A stretch of 64,000 bases of DNA from Diospyros lotus (taxonomy: Eukaryota > Streptophyta > Magnoliopsida > Ericales > Ebenaceae): contig NC_068349.1 of the NCBI RefSeq assembly GCF_014633365.1, positions 26,674,753-26,738,752 on the forward strand, written 5' to 3'. The notes beneath the pieces are model-generated. The model was given only the letters and a program-made list of their open reading frames with translations, was not told where the DNA came from and ran no database searches. Shown here piece after piece: positions 44,756-56,231 of the stretch. Made by a program: the position numbers and the translations under genes. Each line of letters begins with the position of its first letter. The stretch's first letter is position 1.

Positions 44756-47700
44756 TGTAATACCCCAGATTTTTAAACTCAAATATGATGTATACCTGAG
44801 ATTATTAGGTTTTAATACTTAAGGAAATAACTCTTTTCAAGGGATTATAAAACCTTTGAGACAAAAGTTCAGTTTCTGAATCATGGGCAAAATCGTAAAT
44901 ATTAAAGTTCGGGCAAAAGTGTAATTTACCTAAAATCTTGGGGTATTGGCGTAATTTATCCTTTCTTCAGGGGCTAAAATACAATTAAAAAATGGCCTGG
45001 GACCAAGTTACAAGGGGTCTAAGTGTAATTACCTGAAAAATTTGGGCCAAGGTGTAGTTCTTGGAACTTCGCGATTAGATCATTAAGGGAATGAACTAAG
45101 CCAAGTAAATCATTTGGGAGTCATGATTGCAGATCTTAAATAACATTTAATCCACATTTGGATCATTTTGAAATCCAAGACTTAGCCTCAAAAGTCTCCA
45201 AACCTTATCGTCAATGACAGATGACAAGCAACCATTGGGCACTTGGAAGATAAGATAAGATCACATGATAGTTCATAATGACCCCCTTGAGGTGGCATCG
45301 CGTGATTGGTCAGAAAAGCTTACTTAGCCTCCAAGTTTGCTAAAGTCTCCAAATCTTATCCTTAAGGACATGTGGCAAGCATTCATTTGCCACTTAGAGA
45401 TAGGATTTGAAGCCTCATGATGACCTCACAAGGTGGCGACGTGTGATTGGCCCAGGCAGTCTATAAATAAAGCTATGGGTTTGCTCACAAACCATTCCAA
45501 GTAAGTTTGAGGTGAATTTATGCCAAATTGAGGGAATTAAAGGGGAGGATCTTGCTCTTGGGAGAAAGGGGAGAATACTTCCAAAAGAAGAAAGAAAAGT
45601 ATGCTAAAAATGAGGGAGAAAATGGCTCATCAGAAAGTTTGGGCCACCACCATAGATCATGCCAAACGACGTCAAAACCACGGGAAAACCATTTTCGCTT
45701 GTTGTAAACAATGCTTCCTTGGGTAAACAGTCAAGGTGAGTGGTTCTTGTGCATGTTTCCTCTTGATCATTCTTGGTTTCATTTATGAGTGGTTCTTGCT
45801 TACTTCTTGCTTCCTTTTGATCATCCTTGGTTTCATTTGTGGATGGGTTGTGGCTTATGTCTCATGTTTCCTTTGTTTCAAGCATATCTTTCCTATTTTT
45901 TCACACATCACAGATTTTGTGGTTGTGGTTTGTTGATGGGTCATTGTGAGAAATCGTGTCCGTGCAATAGGACTGGGTATTGGCATGCATATCATTTTTC
46001 TCTTGGTTTATGCATATTCCTTCTACTTTGTCTTACATCATGTTGTTTGATAACTATGGCTAGTTAGTGGTTTGTTATATGTAAACTACCATGGGGACTC
46101 ATGTAAGAGGGCTAAACATGTGGGCCTGTGTAATAGGGTTATCTCGTGCTTGTGTAAGAGAGCCAAGAGGTTTAAACATGGAAACACCCCAGCATCTACT
46201 ATCACAGGAGACTATCTCGTGCTTATGTAAAAGGGTCTAGTGGGTCAACCATGGCTACGTTCTGGCATGTCTATCTCATACCCGTGTAAGGGGGTCAAGA
46301 GGTTCATGGCAGCACCCTAGCATGGCTACCGTTGGGAAGATTTCGTGGCACATCTATATATTGCACCTACATGCACTATTTCCTTTCTTGTATCACTCAC
46401 TTAGATGTCATTATCTAACTTGGGTATTTTATACCCCTGGAACATTCACTGTTCTAGGTATATGAGATGTGCTAGGTGATACAGGTTCCAGTGCGAGTAA
46501 GGGCAAGGAGATGGTGCTTGGCTAGCTCTGGATTTTAATTTCATTATGTACCCATGTAATCCGAGTGATGTATTGTAATAACAGTTAGGATGCTAAAGCT
46601 TGTAATAGGTGTGTGGGTGTCCTACAGTTGTACTAAGGGTTTTGGTTTCGATATGCGTGTGTGGGTAATATCTCAATTAATGCACTTTAAATGTTGTACG
46701 GGGAAACTTCCATGATAAGGTTTTATTTGCTAGCTTGGGCATGTGTTGTAGTTGTAACTAGAAGTAGTGAGTTACATCTTTTGGGTTTATTGAAAGTTAT
46801 ATGCATTTAGGGGTGAGCAATCGGTTATAACCGAATCAAACTGGCCAAAAATTATGAACCGAACCGAACTGAACCATATGCAATAACCAAACTAAACCGA
46901 CTGACTAACCTCAACAAACCTAACTAATCGAAACCTAAACCGTGCTAACCGAACCGAATTGAATAACCGAACTGGAACACAAAATAACCAAGAGAATAGC
47001 CTTACTGTTGTTGCCGGCCACCTAGCCGGCCGGTGATTCCGATGATTAGAACCGATCATCAGATTCCCCCAACCACGGTGACCCACATACCCAAAAATTA
47101 AAAGCATCTAATGGTTGGGTTTTAGTAGATTTAAGTTTCATAGTTTCATTGTAAAAGAGAAGTAGCCATAAAACTTATCGAAAAATCATCAACGTCATCT
47201 TCGTCTTCGTCTCCGGCCTTTATCTTCTTCTTCGCCATCGGCGACGACAACGGATGGTGGAGGGAGAGAGAAGAGATGAAGACGAAGAGCCTTCGGCCAG
47301 TGCTGATCTATGAAGAAACGAAGAGCCTTCGTCTTTGTCTTTGCCATCACAAGATCTATGGGCGGCCAGTACTGATCTACGAAGCATCGAAGAGGCAAGA
47401 GCCTTCATCTTCGCCATCGCCATCGCCATCGAAGAGCCTTCCTCTTCGTCTTCGCCATCGCCAGATCTGTGAAGACTCGAACTCAAAGAGAGTCTTCATC
47501 TTTTCCATCGCTAGAACGCGAAGAGAAGAGAAGAAGCGAGAGAGAGAAGAACGAAGAGAAGACAAAATGGGGTGTTTCACCCGTGTGCGTGAGGGGGGCG
47601 GTTAGTTCAGTTCGCACGGGGGGGGGGGTGGTGTGGCCAGTTCGGTTCGCCTATTTGCTACACCTCCGGTTCTGTTTGGTTTTTGAGTATTTTTATCAAA

Positions 47701-48006
47701 AATAACTTAACCGAACCGAATAATCAATTTTTAAAGGAAAATATAATCGAACCAAACCACTTTTTATGAAAAATCGAACCGAACCAACCGAACTTTTCGG
47801 TTCGGTTAGTTAGGATTAACTGAACTTTTGCTCACCCTATATGCATTTCCTGTACATATAAAGGAAATATAGTCTTTATTTAGCTTTGGTTAAGCTTTCA
47901 GGTTCGATCCAAATGCTTCTGTTGGCAAGGGTTTTCATAACACCCATAAGTGATGTTCGTTTATATTATGCATCGTTGTGTAATCTAGAAAAAATGGGGC
48001 ATCACA
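44756..48006 (+). mobile_element. Gypsy solo LTR inside the Copia gag, carrying a hAT element
   Basis: It runs from TGTAATACCCCAG to GGGGCATCACA, with no internal region. The flanks GAAAT (44751-44755) and GAAAC (48007-48011) are a near-perfect 5-bp duplication. Removing it joins minus-strand AAAGGAAAGTGTTTC to CATTGCCAAAGG, restoring a CFHC zinc-knuckle reading. A TATA box (GTCTATAAATAAAG) lies near 45461. Without the 1032-bp hAT element and its duplication the LTR is about 2.2 kb. Its first ~700 bp resemble 54529-55200. ORFs near 45736-46067 are T-rich and unsupported. Confidence 0.88.
46808..47839. mobile_element. Nonautonomous hAT element, 1032 bp, with 8-bp target duplication
   Basis: TATGCATT flanks both ends (46800-46807 and 47840-47847). 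Termini are TAGGGGTGAGCAA and, inverted, TAGGGTGAGCAA. Subterminal regions are rich in AACCGAAC/GGTTCGGTT. The middle (47190-47570) is built of GAAGAGCCTTCGTCTTCG-like repeats with ORFs open on both strands. These include a twice-repeated RPVLIYE-coding unit, but no transposase. A G run lies at 47620-47629. Confidence 0.9.
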
Positions 48007-48019
48007 GAAACACTTTCCT

Positions 48020-48560
48020 TTCAATCCCTTCTCCTTAGGTTCGGAGATTTCCCTTTTCATGCCCAACTTCTTTTTATTGAAAAACCTCTTCTTTCTTATA
48101 GAAGTTCTAAAAGAGGAAGCACCAGCAAGAACTCTTTCTTGTCTCTTTCATTTGACATAGGTTTGGGTTATCGTTAAACTCTTTAACAATTCAAGAAGTG
48201 TGAGCATATCCTTATTCCAAATGAATGGGGAAAATGAATCTGGAAGCAACTGGAGAATGAGATCTACTTGTAGGTTAGCATCCATGCAGAGTCTCAATGA
48301 GTCCAATTGATCAATCAAATTGATGATTTTAAGGATGTGGTCCTCTACATCTATGCCCTTTCCCATTTTAAACCTGAACAACTTTTAAACCTGAACAAAT
48401 TGTTCCTTCATTCTCTTCATAAAGTTCTCTCATTTTCTCCCACTAGGCACACTTTCCCTCACTTGCTCCCTCAAGTAGCAAGGCAAGAATAAACCTCTCC
48501 TATGAGCCACCATTATTCTCCTTATTTAAAACAAATTTTGATTTTCTTAGCAAATCCTTA
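48020..48560 (-). pseudogene. Copia gag (UBN2) remnant
   Basis: The open part 48381-48148 reads GIDVEDHILKIINLIDQL, LRLCMDANLQVDLILQLLPDSFSPFIWN and LTLLELLKSL, the conserved C-terminal half of the Copia gag domain. Downstream (48120-48040) is a Lys-rich tail leading to GKCF, the first half of the zinc knuckle. Upstream pieces to 48560 contain stops. Confidence 0.85.
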
Positions 48561-48820
48561 TAGTTAGGTCCAGTTAAAAAAACTTTGTCTAAAGACCGCG
48601 AGGTTGGGTTTGAGATATTTGTCATTTTTAAAAAAGCTATAGTAAATAAATAAATGATTGTTAGTTTGATTTATCTTGTATAATCCATTTAGTTTCGATC
48701 TCAAACCAAATGGTACCTCCCACTTATTTTTTCGAATCCCAAACTTCCCAAAGTGGAAAATGTGAATCCCTAAAGAGACTTGTAGCCGGTGATCGAGTTC
48801 TCTCCTACATGAATACCTCG

Positions 48821-49130
48821 CAACACTATGGTGGTTTCTAGGGATACCCATATATTTGAGTAGGCAACTCTTACATATCACATCTCATGTGAGATTTGAT
48901 CCACTAACCCCCATGCCACCCATCAACAACACTATGGTGGTTTCCAGGATGATGACATGTGTAGATTTGGCCTATTGTCTTAGCCAGCAATCCACTTGAA
49001 TGTCTATGACGACAACACTATGGTGGTTTCTAGGCCATATCCATGTGGGGTAACCAATAACATCTCATGCTTAGATAGGCAACTCAGTCAACTCTCATGA
49101 AATGCACCCGCAACACTTTAGTGGTATGTT
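48821..49130 (-). repeat. Leader repeats with CAACACTATGGTGGTTTC core (four copies)
   Basis: Plus-strand cores start at 48821, 48927, 49013 and 49111; the last is divergent (CAACACTTTAGTGGTAT). The spacing is 86-106 bp. On the element's strand the core is GAAACCACCATAGTGTTG. Position, between 5' LTR and gag, is the same as for the repeats at 3487-3762. Confidence 0.8.
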
Positions 49131-49229
49131 GGGTACACCCAATCAAGCGACGAATTCCTATGACGCTGGAGGGCTATGATAAATCTTATTTATCGTATCT
49201 AATATTGGTTTGCACAATCTCGGGAAGAT

Positions 49230-49650
49230 TTCAGTCTTTATTTTAAAGGTCTCACTTTGCACATGCATTAAGGTTTCCCATTATGTATCACTTACATAAC
49301 TAACTCATGCATACAAAAATAAATCTAAGGGTGTGTTTGGTAGCATTTAGGTGGAAAGGAAAATATTTTCCAACTTACATGGAAAACAAAAACCATCTCC
49401 CCCCTAGATGGAATTTTCCATGGAAAAGAGCTAAAAACATGCTTTAATGATTGTACCATGGAATTGAATTCCATGGAAAATATAGTGTGTCAAACATCAA
49501 AGATGGATTTCAATTTCTTGGATGAGACATTTTCCATGTTATCAAACACACCCTAATTTATTTTGGAGGTTTCACTTTACACACATGCATTTAAGTTTTC
49601 CATCGTCCATCTCATACATAACAAACTCATGCATACATACAAAGTAGGAT
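49230..49650. repeat. Diverged ~90-bp direct repeat flanking the MITE
   Basis: 49230-49320 (TATTTTAAAGGTCTCACTTT...CTCATGCATACA) and 49557-49645 (TATTTTGGAGGTTTCACTTT...CTCATGCATACA) share the same blocks in order: 'cacatgcatt(t)aag', 'ttcccat', 'ataacaaactcatgcatac'. Identity is roughly 75-80 percent by eye. Confidence 0.75.
49329..49553. mobile_element. Tourist-like MITE, 225 bp, TAA target duplication
   Basis: Termini are GGGTGTGTTTGGTAGCA and, inverted from the right, GGGTGTGTTTGATAACA. It is flanked by TAA at 49326-49328 and 49554-49556. The 3-bp target and GGGTGTGTTTGG ends fit PIF/Harbinger-derived MITEs. The interior has complementary ATTTTCCATGG/CCATGGAAAAT stretches and no ORF. Confidence 0.85.
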
Positions 49651-49659
49651 GATCATGGA

Positions 49660-50477
49660 CCTTATGCTTGTTAATTAAGTTATTAATTAAATCCAAGCCT
49701 CTGGACTTAATTAATAGCATTCCTAGAGACATATACAAAGCAAATCATATGTGCATAGCGCACATCTCAAGTGCACAACATTCTCTCGACTTTCTTGCTC
49801 CTTGGAGTCACCAACTCTTGATGGCTTTATCTTCATTTTACATATAGAAATATACTATACATTTTTCTAAAACAAAAATGAAAATAACAAGGAGACTTAT
49901 GTCTTATTATAGTCTCGAATGGAATAAAATAAATTATTATAGACCATTTCTCAAATACTTGTAACAATCATCCATTCATTGATACATACAATCACATTAT
50001 ACTAAGTCCATGATTACCCTTGCATTCAATCTCATTGAAATAATATGGCAATTTAATATAAAATTCATGTTAATGTAATATGCATCATTTTTCAAGCTAT
50101 TGATATCTCATATCATAAGCACTAATTGACTTTGAATCATAGCAATCTCATTACATTAAAATAGACACCAAAAAACCCAAAACAGTATTGCCAGTACTTG
50201 AAATGGTCGACCGTTTCTAGGTTTCGTGATGGTCGGTCGACAGCTTGCAATAACATGTTGAAGGCCTCCCATTGAAACACAAATGGTCGATAGCTTGTTG
50301 GGCACCGATCAACAGTGTCTGGATGTTTCTGCAAATGGTCGATGACTTCTATAAAAATTATCGACTGCTCCCTACAAGAGGTCGAAAGTTCTACCTACTG
50401 TCGACCGCTCTTCAAGGCTAAAAGTTAGGAATGGTTGATTGATGGCCGAAAGCTGTCTATCGCTAGTGCCTCATCCT
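49660..50477 (-). other. AT-rich stretch with GTCGACC motifs, no gene
   Basis: No ORF of merit. Degenerate GGTCGACCGTTTC / GGTCGATAGCTTG variants recur about seven times at 50200-50430, like those at 32480-32705 and 54210-54310. Confidence 0.5.
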
Positions 50478-50482
50478 GCAAA

Positions 50483-53284
50483 TGTAACGCCCCGCTCCCA
50501 GTTACGGGTGTTACTCGTGAACAATCACCTGAATTGTCCACCTGCCCGGCCTTTGGCGAAGGGTGGATCATGTTTCAAGACGAAACGCCCTAGGTGGGAT
50601 CTAGGCTCGTCCTTCCCTTCGCTGAATCCCAGGATTCGCTAGCAGAATTAGGCTTTAGCCACACCGCATTGGCTATAAAGAAAATCTCCTTCAGGCGCCC
50701 AATCGCCATTTTTTTTTTTTATATTTAATTCTTTCCATCGAAGAATTTTACCGGGCTCCCAAAATCACCATCCAGACCAAGCCATTGATGGATCACCAAT
50801 TTTTTTTTTTGGAGGAAAAACTCATCATTTTCAATTTCCCAAAATTTCGGTGTTTCTCCAAAAATGCCCGAAATTCCATTTATTTTGAAAATTCCTCCGG
50901 GGCCCAAAATCGATTAAGAAATGCCCCTTATTTCTCCCAAAATTCCAATTTTTTTAAAAAATTGGCCGGCGGGGCCCACTGGCATGCCCGGGGCCCGCGC
51001 GGGGCCCCGCTGGCGCTGGCTGTGCGGCCGCCCGCACGCGCCCGTCGGCATGCGGGCGCGGCCGCCCGCGCGTGCGCCTGCCCGCGCGCGGCCGCCTGCT
51101 CGCGCGCGCGGCCGCCCATGCGGCCCAGCCCGCGCGCAGGCAGCAGCCTGCTGCTGCTGATTTCCAGCAGCTTCCAACTGCTGGTTCCCTCCTTCTTTCT
51201 TCCCTTTTTTTTTTTCTTTGGGCTATAAAACCCCAAATTTTCCAGAAATTAAATTTAAATAAATAAATTCACATTCATCTTGGTTTGCCTCTAATTCTCC
51301 ATAATTAAGGCCTAATCCACCTCTTGATGAACACACAACATATCATACCAAAGGGAAGTTTTTGCCTAGGCTTCAACATGCCATAAGCCTCAATCTCATT
51401 CACTAAGAAAAATCAACCCTTCAAGGAATATACACTCCAAAAATACACTTTGGGCTTAAGAAACCCTTACTTAAAGCATATACAATTTAAGCATAAATTA
51501 CACCATTTGAGAAAAATAATTAATGCCTTCATGCTCAAGCTTCTTTCTCTTGCCAAACCCTTCCATAGCATGCTTCAATACCTACAAGAGGTCAAATAAA
51601 CCTCATGAGCTCCAAGAGCTCAATAAGGGTGCAATGACATAAAGTATGGAAATTAACAACATAGATGCTAATGCCATATGCAAGTGCTTAGGGTTCCAAT
51701 ACCTCAACCCTCAAGGTTAAAGGCTTCAACACACCCATCCCAACACACAATTTCATGGCCATGAGTCTCATACACACAAGCATATGCAAAGCAAGCACAA
51801 AATGTTAAAATGCATACAAAAGTCATGCGAGCCACCATCCACTTGGGGCTTTCCCCTTACCTCATACTCCATGGATCTTCAAGTTTCCAACAACTTCAAG
51901 CCTCCAAAATCACTTCCTTTAATTTCCTCAAACTCCTTACATGAAAAACAAGCCTAGGATTATAAAGAAATCCTTTAAAAATGAGAGATACAAGAAAATT
52001 ATGAAACCCTTACCTCTAGGCTTCTTGGATTTCTTCTTCTCCTTTTTCTTCTTCTTTCTCTCTTCTTCATTTCTCTTTATTTCCTTCAAATGGCTAAAGG
52101 GAAGACTTCCTCCATCTTCCTCTCTTTTCTTTCTCAAGACTCTTCAAATGGAAAAACTTGAGCTTGAAGGTCCACTTCCCTTTTTATACACTTTCATTTC
52201 TCTTTTCTTTTTGATTTATTTTCCTAGCCTTGATATTCCCAATTGCAAGACTTGATCCTAACCTTTCATTTCTCCTTTACTTTTTGAGAATAAATCTTGA
52301 CCATTGGAAGAAGCACAATCCATAGCCCTTAGTCTTCCTTAATCTCAACCCTTGATGCATTTTGGAAGACTAAATCCCCACCATCCAAATTAACACAATC
52401 CATGTGTTTCTCAAGAATGAATCCTAGCCATGGACTTCTTTGGAGATCCAATCTCCACCATCCATTTCATTCTTCTATTGGATCCTTACATCCCATTTGG
52501 CAATCCATGCCAACATAAAGCCTTAAATCTCTACCATTAGATAAATTCCAATTTCAAGACTAATTTTCCACCATTGGATCAAGTCTTCAAATCCCATAAA
52601 TATCCCATTTCTCATTTATTTAATTGGGACTAATTTCACCACATTAAATATGAAAGACAACTTGGAGAGACATAAATGCTTTTCTTTCTCATTTATTTTA
52701 ATCTCCCATTTTCCCCCATTAATGCTTGACCATTTTCTTTTCATTTGCAATTTCTTTTTATTGCAACAAATCATTACACTCACATGGGCTAAATGGCTCA
52801 TCTTTTCCATTCTTTTTGGTTTATTTAAATCCTTTAATTTTGCTTGAATAAGACTATGCCAAGTGTCACTCTAAGACACAAACTTGGCTTCCAAGTCTTC
52901 CATCTCACCCATCCATTAATTATAAACATAATTTACCAATTAATTATTTTCACTCCCATAATTAATTTCCTCCTTTTCTCATAATTAATTCCTTTATGAA
53001 ATTTCTCTCCAAAATTACCAAAACATCCTTTGTGAATTTTCAATCCCATTTATTTCCACATAATGCAAAATGGGAACTAATTCACTTCCATATTCAATTC
53101 CACCTTGGAATTATCTCCAATGTACCAAATTACCCTTTTATTGGACTTTGCTATCCAATTTACCAAAATGTCCCTCTCATAGGGCACCCTCATCTCAAGG
53201 ATTCAACACCTTCTCAAGGGCATTTTTGGAATTTTTCTTACTTCCTTTTCTGTTCTCCTAACACCGGTTACACCGGGTGTTACA
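50483..53284 (-). mobile_element. Gypsy solo LTR, 2.8 kb, minus strand, perfect 5-bp target duplication
   Basis: GCAAA flanks both sides (50478-50482 and 53285-53289). Plus-strand ends are TGTAACGCCCCGC and GGGTGTTACA, so the minus strand reads TGTAACACCCGG...GGGGCGTTACA, the usual direction for this LTR class (compare ends at 56217 and 61265). A TATA box on the minus strand (GTATAAAAAGGG) lies near 52180. ORFs at 50785-51266 lie in the GC-rich part and are compositional. Confidence 0.9.
50960..51180. repeat. GC-rich low-complexity tract in the solo LTR
   Basis: About 220 bp of GCCCGCGCGCGGCCGCC-type sequence in an AT-rich LTR, similar in character to 2036-2550. ORFs open on both strands give Arg/Ala/Pro-rich peptides. 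A CAGCAG-type run (51139-51172) and (T)n follow. Confidence 0.85.
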
Positions 53285-54528
53285 GCAAAGCAGAGAGCAT
53301 TTCTTCCACTTGAAACACATACATAATACAAAAACACAAGCATATATCGATGAAATCAAGCCAAAGCTCTGATAACACTGAAGAGATAACGCCAACTCTT
53401 GGTGTATCAATGCAAGGGTTTAGCATTTTCAAAACGTTTTCAAAAAATAAAACAAGAATGCAGCGAAAATAAGTTCAAGACCACCTTGCAAGACTCGATT
53501 TCAAAAACGACCATATGTAAAAATCGAAACCAATCCATAGGGCGTTTAGGGGTATACTTTATGGAGATTTCGATTCTGATGTAAGGGTTGAAACCCCTCC
53601 CATAGCAGCAATCGTTGCTCACCAATAGCTCCACTGGTAGTCTCCTACTACCCCAAATATCAAGTTATGTCTCCTGAAATTACAAAAGACCTAGTTAATC
53701 CATGCTCCTAATGTGGATGAAGCCCACAGCGAGACCTATGTGCTAGCCAAGTTTCATATGGGTGATTAAGCTAAAAATGGGTTCAATAAAAAATACTCAA
53801 TCTAGTAGACTATCTATTAGAATGGGATTACTACTCAACCAATCATGGAATGAATGGAGTAATAAAGGGAGCAAAATGAGAAGAGATTTTGGTCTCTAGA
53901 ATTAGAGGAAGAAGAAGAAAAGCTTAGTGCGAGAGAGATAACAACCAAAATGCAAAAGGGAAAGCTTATCTGATTTCTTCTTCTTCTTTCCTTTTATATG
54001 AAACACCCAAAACCCTAGAATGCCCAAATCCATCCAAACGACTAGAAGAGAGAGAGGAGACAAGGGAGAGACAGCCTAGACCATCAAGGATGCAAGTCGT
54101 CCTCCCTCCGTCCTTCCTAGCCATGTGTCATCCAATTTGGTTCAAAAATGACAAAGAAATTGTGATGAATCGCGACCATCGCTATTGGAAACAATTGAAA
54201 ATTCTAAGCAAACTGTCAACCGATTCACATGATTGGTCGACAGATTCCTCCTCAATCTGTCGACTTGTTTCAGCCACTGGACGGTCAACAACCTTTAAGG
54301 CCCATCGGTCGTTTCTGTCTCTTTGCACCAAGTTTCTCCAAATTGCATCTAAACCTATCATTAACCCTTAATAACCCTTTCACCATCTCAAGATGAAACC
54401 GAGGCCCTCGTTAACTCTTAAAGGCATGCCTATCAACTCTTGATAGTTGCTCCAATTCAATTCGAACCCGATTCATTAACTCTTAACGACATCATCATTA
54501 ACTCTTAATGATGATCATTAATCATAGT
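53285..54528 (-). mobile_element. Minus-strand Copia element, segment C (primer-binding site and 5' LTR)
   Basis: After the target duplication, a short internal stretch leads to GCTCTGATAACA (53366-53377), the complement of a tRNA-Met-type primer-binding site with one change. The LTR begins at 53379 and extends to about 54528, with a minus-strand TATA (CATATAAAAGG) near 53996-54002 and GTCGAC motifs at 54210-54310. Its left end on the element strand (near 54528) is cut or abutted by the next Gypsy LTR. Confidence 0.65.
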
Positions 54529-55396
54529 TGTAACATCCCAGATTTTCAAACTCAAATATGATGTAATACTTGAGGTTATTAGGTTCTAATACTTGAGGAA
54601 ATAGGTCCTTTCAAGGAATTGAGGAAGCCTTGAGGGAAAAATTCAGTTTCTGAACCAGTGGCAAAATCGTAAATACTGAAGTTGGGGTAAAAGTGTAATT
54701 TACCTAAAATCTTGGGGTGCTAAGTGTAATTTATCCATTTTTCAAGGGCCAAAAGTGCAATTAAAAATGGCCCGGGGACCAAGTTGCAAGGGTCTAAGTG
54801 CAGTTACATAAAAAGTTTGGGACAAGGCGTCGTTTCTTGAAACTTTGGAAATATCAGCCCAAAATATCATCCATGGGCAAATCATGAATGGCCAAGAGTC
54901 CCCCCTAGGTGTCACAATTGGATTGGTTGAAATCTTATAATTAGTGGTGTAATGATTATGGGTGTAATGATGAGCATAGTGTGAACACTCAAATCTCCAT
55001 GAATATGTGGCAAACAACCATTGGGTCACTTGGAAGATAAGATAAGGTCACATGATGGCTCATAATGACCCTCTAAGGTGGCATTGCGTGATTGGCCAAG
55101 GAAAAGCTTACTTAGCTTCCAAGTTTCCAAAAGTCTTCAAACATTATCTCTAAGGACATGTGGCAAGCATTCATTGGCCACTTGGAGATATGATTTGAAG
55201 TGAAATGATGAGAAATGTGAAAAATGCAATTAAGCATGTGGGATATAGTCGTTAATTAAAGGTGTAATGATGGGAAATGTAGAAAAATGAATTAAACCAT
55301 GTGGGTTGTAATCATGGGAATATTGGAAAATCTAATTACACATGTGAAGGTTCAAAATATCAGGGACACGTGAGTTGGGTGCACATGGATGGAATG
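54529..55396 (+). repeat. Gypsy LTR fragment related to 44756-48006
   Basis: It starts TGTAACATCCCAG and follows the first ~700 bp of the LTR at 44756 at roughly 80 percent similarity by eye. At 55397 it switches to the 3' part of a different LTR family. It does not match the start of the 3' LTR at 58176. Confidence 0.75.
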
Positions 55397-56217
55397 AGAG
55401 TGGACAACACCCCAGGTTCCTTTGAGCAATAGCATTAAGGCCGAGGTGTCGTGAATTTCGGGGATAGTGTTGATGTCACACTCTTGGGGCTAGGGTTGCG
55501 TTGGGTTTTGGAATGCTTTTGAGTAGGAGCATAAAGCCTAACTATGACAATGGGGTGATTCCTGGGTTCATATGTCAAGGTTGTCCCTCTTAAGCATGAT
55601 TGGTTTGCCAATAGGTCGGTGTGGTCGTGTCACCTTTAGAGAGATTGCATTTTCCCCAGTTAGAACTAAGTGTTATGTGGGATTCTCTTAGGCTGAGGCA
55701 TGTCGGGATTTATCGGTTTTACATATGGTTTTGCATATCTGCATGAAAATGTTTTTGAACTCACTTAGATGATTCAACATCTAATTTGGACTATGTCTCT
55801 GGAATATTCAAACGTTCCAGGTGAATGCAGTGGCGCCAAGGGAAAGAATGTCATCGATATGTAGCTGCTATGTTTAGTTTTCGTAGGTTTTTGTCTATGA
55901 TTACGATGTTCAGAAGTTATGTAAAATTTTGATATTTTCATGTGAAACATCGATCTGAATATTTAATTGTAAGAGGAATTGGTCGGTTATATATCATTGA
56001 GGTTTCGATCTTGCTTCCGCTGATGTGATTGATAATACCTGTCCTAGTCTATTAATTTTTAAATTTTGATATGCTGAGAAGGTACGATCGGGATTGTTGG
56101 GAAATGGCTATGATGAAGGTATGTATGTCGAGAGGCTTATGTTGTGTATATAATATAAAAAAAAAAAAATCTCGAAATCTCGAGGTAATGCACGTTCTGG
56201 GAAGACGGGGCGTTACA
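55397..56217 (+). repeat. 5' LTR, 3' portion (matches 60446-61265)
   Basis: It begins at a shared GAGTGGACA and ends GGGCGTTACA. Identity with 60446-61265 is about 97-98 percent by eye (roughly 15-20 differences). It contains a poly-A run (56158-56169). Confidence 0.9.
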
Positions 56218-56220
56218 TTT

Positions 56221-56231
56221 GGTATCAGAGC
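56221..56231 (+). other. Primer-binding site of the gag-only element
   Basis: TTGGTATCAGAGC (core 56219-56231) follows the LTR end at 56217 and is of the initiator tRNA-Met type. Confidence 0.88.

Larger units (their letters stand above)
48007..50482 (-). mobile_element. Minus-strand Copia element, segment B (gag and leader)
   Basis: It contains the gag remnant, then (moving right, toward the 5' end) the repeat-bearing leader, a MITE with flanking ~90-bp repeats, and an AT-rich stretch with no ORF up to the solo LTR at 50483. Continuity with segment A is supported by the zinc-knuckle join. Continuity across 49650-50482 is inferred from position and strand. Confidence 0.65.

Noticed and set aside
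47195..47705. Ser/Arg/Glu-rich ORFs on both strands inside the hAT element
   Set aside because: Caused by GAAGAG/CTTCTC-type repeats; no transposase or host domain recognised.
50785..51266. Pro/Ala/Arg-rich ORFs on both strands
   Set aside because: Compositional artefacts of the GC tract in a solo LTR.
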